15,884 nucleotides of DNA, taken from positions 1-15,884 of the forward strand of contig CBDHFJ010000164.1 of the NCBI GenBank assembly GCA_965262315.1. The letters run 5' to 3'. The DNA comes from JBCCFK01 sp965262315. GTDB taxonomy: Bacteria > Actinomycetota > Acidimicrobiia > Acidimicrobiales > UBA8592. A program made the position numbers and the translations under genes. Below, piece by piece: positions 13,200-15,884 of the stretch (positions are counted from its first letter, which is position 1; each line of letters begins with the position of its first letter). Below the pieces are notes generated by a model, which worked only from the letters and a program-made list of their open reading frames with translations, did not search any database and was not told the DNA's origin.

Positions 13200-14402
13200 T
13201 CATCCCCGAACCAACCGCATCTCGACCTCGGTGCCCTCGCCCGGAGCCGTCTCCACCACCACCTCGCCCCCGAGCCGCTCGACCCGACCCCGGATCGAAT
13301 CGGCGACCCCTCGGCGATCCTCGGGGACCGCCGCCACGTCGAATCCGCGACCGGTGTCCCGCACGAAGATCTCGCACGACGACGGTGCCAACTCGGCGAA
13401 GACGTCGATCGAGGCTGCGCCCGAGTGGACCGCCGCGTTCGTCACCGCTTCGCGCGTGGCCGCCAGCATCGCGGCCAGGTCGTCGTCGACGGGCACGTCA
13501 CCCACCACCACCACGTCCACGGGAACCTGGTAGCGGTCCTCGACCTCGGCCAGCGTCTGCTCCAGCGTCGCGCGGAAGGACTCGGCGCCGACCTCGGACG
13601 GGCGGCCGTACAGCCAGCTGCGAAGTTCCCGTTCCTGTTGACGGGCCAGGGTGACCACGCCGGGGTCATCGGCCCGCCGCTGGATCAACGACAGGGTCTG
13701 GAGCACCGAGTCGTGGAGATGGGCCGCCACCTGCGCTCGCTCGTCGGAGCGGATCCGAGCTCGCCGCTCCGAGGTGAGATCGGTCACCAACCCGGCGATC
13801 CAGGGCCCGAGAACCAATCCGAGTCCGGCGATCACGACCGCCGCGACCAGGAGGGTGTCCCGGGCCGTCGAGAAGCTGAAGTTGAGCGACACCGCGAGGA
13901 TGATTCCGGCGGACACCAGCAGGGCCCCGCCGGCAACCCGCACGAGAAACGCCGACCGGTCTCGCTCACCCACCAGGCGATCCGCTCGGCCGGCGAGGTC
14001 GAAGCCCTGCTCGTGGGCCACCGCCACGCCGGCCCCGAACAAGGCCAGCGGCCACACCAGGGAGTCGACGAACCCGCCCCCGATCGTGCGGAACAGCAAC
14101 AACAGACCCAGCACGACGAGGCCCAGACCCAGCAGGCGGTTGGCCTCGCTGCTGCCCTTCGGTTCGGATCGACCGGCCGGAGCCTCGACGCCGGTCATCT
14201 GCATCAGGCCGAAGGCGGCCGCATACAGCAGGACACCCCACCCACCGGCTGAGGCGAGCAACAGGAAGGCCACCCGCAGCACGAAGGGATCGACCCCGAC
14301 CTCGCCGGCCAGGCCCGCAGCGACGCCACCCACCATGCGCCCATCCTCCGCGGGCCGCGGCAGCAACCAGCGCGGCGCTGAGGTGGTGTCCTGACCGGTC
14401 AC
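13200..14402 (-). CDS. PspC-domain sensor histidine kinase (HisKA_3 type)
   Basis: This 400-residue membrane kinase begins with a PspC domain (about 18-70: DGRMVGGVAAGLAGEVGVDP, then a membrane helix). Further hydrophobic segments follow near 88-104, 114-129, 152-172 and 183-206. The dimerisation helix has the phospho-acceptor H230 (AAHLHDSVLQTLSLIQ). The ATPase domain shows the N-box (EAVTNAAVHSGA, N322) and G-box (VRDTGRGFD, 347-355), with GEGTEVEMRL at the end. It phosphorylates the NarL-type regulator 25 bases downstream. The frame opens at 14600, but GTG 14402 is chosen because it places PspC at the normal distance from the N-terminus. The GGGAG upstream is too close for an ideal Shine-Dalgarno, so the start is uncertain. 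Sensing of membrane state is a family-based inference. Confidence 0.9.
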   Translation of the reverse strand: MTGQDTTSAPRWLLPRPAEDGRMVGGVAAGLAGEVGVDPFVLRVAFLLLASAGGWGVLLYAAAFGLMQMTGVEAPAGRSEPKGSSEANRLLGLGLVVLGLLLLFRTIGGGFVDSLVWPLALFGAGVAVAHEQGFDLAGRADRLVGERDRSAFLVRVAGGALLVSAGIILAVSLNFSFSTARDTLLVAAVVIAGLGLVLGPWIAGLVTDLTSERRARIRSDERAQVAAHLHDSVLQTLSLIQRRADDPGVVTLARQQERELRSWLYGRPSEVGAESFRATLEQTLAEVEDRYQVPVDVVVVGDVPVDDDLAAMLAATREAVTNAAVHSGAASIDVFAELAPSSCEIFVRDTGRGFDVAAVPEDRRGVADSIRGRVERLGGEVVVETAPGEGTEVEMRLVRG

Positions 14403-14453
14403 GCTCCCATGTTCGCACGCGAACCGACCCCCACGGCTCGGGGACCACCCTGA

Positions 14454-14493
14454 ATCGACCCTGACTCCCCGGTCGGGTGTGTCGGGGGTCGAT
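14454..14493. promoter_or_regulatory. Inverted repeat in the kinase / LiaF-like divergent region
   Basis: ATCGACCC (14454-14461) and GGGTCGAT (14486-14493) are exact complements across 24 bases. An inner CCCCG/CGGGG pairing overlaps the right arm. The arms also have a direct-repeat partner, CCGACCC, at 14424-14430. The site lies between the two divergent envelope-stress transcription units and may bind the response regulator. No TAnnnT -10 box was found in this 141-base gap. Confidence 0.4.
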
Positions 14494-14543
14494 CCTGGTG
14501 CCTCCCGATGGCGGGATCGCCCGACGACCAGGACCATGGGACC

Positions 14544-15788
14544 ATGAACACCGACGCCGAGACCCACGAACCCGGCACCACCGGCATGGCAACCGACCAC
14601 GAACCCCGCTCCAGTGACGGTCAGCGCAGCTCGCTGCCCCCGCCCCCACCCGCGTCGCCCCGGCGGCTCGTCCGAAGCGACGACCGGCGGATCGGCGGGG
14701 TCGCCGGCGGGGTCGCGGCGTACTTCGACATCGACCCGGTCATCGTGCGGTTGGCATTCGTGATCGCCGTCTTCGCCGGCGGAACCGGACTGATCGCCTA
14801 TCTGATCGCGTGGATGGTCATCCCCGACTCAGACGGCGAGCCACAACGCGGGAGCGCTCGGGGCGTGGATCGCTCCACGATTCTGGCGTTGGCCCTGTTG
14901 GCCGTGGCCGCAGCGATCGGGATCAGTGACTTCTTCGACGGCGGGGTCGTGACTCCGCTGGTCCTCATCGCCGCCGGCATCTACCTGCTGCACCAGCGCC
15001 CGCTCGATCGAGAGCCGCAGTCGGCGGCCGATGTGGCTGCCCCTGCTCGGGACGACACGACGATCCTCGTGTCGGACACAACCGGAGGGGCCGACGACCA
15101 ACCGATCCCGGCGTGGCAGCCAGGCGACGGCCGACCGCCTCCCCCGCCAACCGATCCACCGGCGAGGCCGAGCGATGGTGAGCAGCGCGAACCCGCGATC
15201 ATCACCCGGTTCGCCCTCTCGCTGGTCTCCCTCTGGCTCGCCGCCGCCATCGCCGCCGACGCGCTCGACTGGCTCGAGGCCGACGCCTCGACCGTGGTGG
15301 CCGTCGCCCTCGTGATCGTCGGCGTCGCGGGCATCGCGGCCGGGCTCTTCGGCGGCGGCCGCGGGCTCATCCCGGTCGGCATTCTCCTGTCGCTCACGTT
15401 CGCGGCCGCACTGGTGATCGAACCGGTTCTGGAGAACGGCGTGGGCGAACGTGAACACGCCATCGCCGACCCGACCGAACTCGAGCCGGCCTACCGCCTC
15501 GGGATCGGCGAGTTGATCGTCGATCTCAGCGAACTCGACCTGGCACCTGGCGAGACCGCCACGGTGGAGGTCGAGCTGGGCATCGGGCGTGCTGAGGTAC
15601 TGCTGCCACCGGACGTGGACGTGCAACTCGAAGGTGACGTGGGCATCGGCGAGCTCGTGATGCTCGACCAGACCGAGAACGGCATCCGAAACGAGCTCGA
15701 CGTGGATCGGGACACCACCGACACGGCGCCAACCGTCATCATCGACCTCAGTGTGGGCATCGGCAGCGGGGTGATCGAACGTGGGTGA
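14544..15788 (+). CDS. PspC-domain / LiaF-like membrane protein
   Basis: This 414-residue protein has four parts. First is a polar Pro-rich N-terminus. Next is a PspC domain (about 41-95: RRLVRSDDRRIGGVAGGVAA, then a membrane helix with IAYLIAWMVIP). Then come further membrane helices near 112-150 and 220-295, split by a disordered Pro-rich loop (about 190-212). Last is a LiaF-like beta-rich tail (316-414) with four GIG motifs: LGIGE 319, LGIGR 345, VGIGE 366 and VGIGS 404. LiaF-type proteins hold a partner kinase inactive until envelope stress. The gene diverges from a PspC kinase and its regulator, so a three-component LiaFSR-like system is likely. ATG 14544 is preferred; ATG 14508 would add 12 residues. 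Neither has a strong Shine-Dalgarno. Confidence 0.85.
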   Translation: MNTDAETHEPGTTGMATDHEPRSSDGQRSSLPPPPPASPRRLVRSDDRRIGGVAGGVAAYFDIDPVIVRLAFVIAVFAGGTGLIAYLIAWMVIPDSDGEPQRGSARGVDRSTILALALLAVAAAIGISDFFDGGVVTPLVLIAAGIYLLHQRPLDREPQSAADVAAPARDDTTILVSDTTGGADDQPIPAWQPGDGRPPPPPTDPPARPSDGEQREPAIITRFALSLVSLWLAAAIAADALDWLEADASTVVAVALVIVGVAGIAAGLFGGGRGLIPVGILLSLTFAAALVIEPVLENGVGEREHAIADPTELEPAYRLGIGELIVDLSELDLAPGETATVEVELGIGRAEVLLPPDVDVQLEGDVGIGELVMLDQTENGIRNELDVDRDTTDTAPTVIIDLSVGIGSGVIERG

Positions 15789-15884
15789 GCGATGGCTGGG
15801 CCTGCGGAGCCGACTCGGGTTGCGTCCGACGCCGTTGATCTTCGGGGTCGCCTTCCTGACACTGGGGATCCTCGGTCTCGACGG
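15781..15884 (+). CDS. Possible membrane protein, 3'-truncated
   Basis: GTG 15781 overlaps the LiaF-like stop by 8 bases and the frame stays open to the window end (34 residues visible). The residues start with basic amphipathic sequence (MGERWLGLRSRLGLRPTP) and then a hydrophobic helix (LIFGVAFLTLGILGLDG), as in the N-terminus of small PspC/LiaF-associated membrane proteins. The overlap implies the same operon. Too little is visible for a name. Confidence 0.5.
   Translation, partial: MGERWLGLRSRLGLRPTPLIFGVAFLTLGILGLD

Noticed and set aside
12831..14252. A 473-residue plus-strand frame antisense to the kinase and response regulator
   Set aside because: The composition is His/Arg/Gln-rich with no motif, while the opposite strand has complete kinase and receiver signatures.

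Overview
The window is about 15.9 kb of GC-rich DNA with almost no intergenic space. It looks like the chromosome of a high-GC actinobacterium. A marine or soil Acidimicrobiia-type organism is my guess, but nothing here fixes the taxon. The supporting signs are the codon bias, PspC-domain signalling proteins, a PIG-L deacetylase and a DinB/TIGR03086-like protein, and several start codons that sit 6 to 8 bases after a TAnnnT hexamer, as in leaderless actinobacterial transcripts. I see no insertion sequence, phage gene, CRISPR array, tRNA or rRNA.

Layout. Positions 1-594 hold the 3' part of a secreted acidic helical protein, convergent with an MBL-fold hydrolase (632-1600, minus). A divergent intergenic region with a perfect 14-bp dyad leads into a rightward cluster (1845-6135). 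This cluster holds two adjacent paralogous regulators, each made of two TetR units in one chain, then a possible 23-codon leader ORF, an enoyl-CoA hydratase/isomerase and a PlsC-type acyltransferase. On the minus strand a PPOX-like flavin/F420 protein (7511-7125) is translationally coupled to an aldo/keto reductase (7128-6139). An orphan OmpR-type regulator whose receiver lacks every phosphorylation residue (7645-8367, plus) diverges from them.

Next, on the minus strand, come a MaoC-type hydratase and a serine hydrolase (10599-9076, one operon), followed by a single-unit TetR regulator with a WHG-type C-terminus (8992-8372) and operator-like DNA in its promoter. On the plus strand are a PIG-L deacetylase and a DinB-fold protein that has lost its metal-binding histidines. 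A roughly 425-bp noncoding stretch (12108-12532) follows, with several hairpins, an AT-rich core and a perfect DnaA box. The right end is a cell-envelope stress module: a PspC-domain histidine kinase and NarL-type response regulator (14402-12533, minus), divergent from a PspC/LiaF-like membrane protein (14544-15788), with the start of another possible membrane protein at the edge.

How they may work together. The left and middle parts suggest regulated acyl-CoA and lipid metabolism: TetR regulators, crotonase, PlsC, MaoC and hydrolases. The right end is a LiaFSR-like envelope-sensing system. The most unusual items are the pair of double-TetR regulators and the phosphorylation-dead response regulator. 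All functions are read from motifs only; no database search was run.
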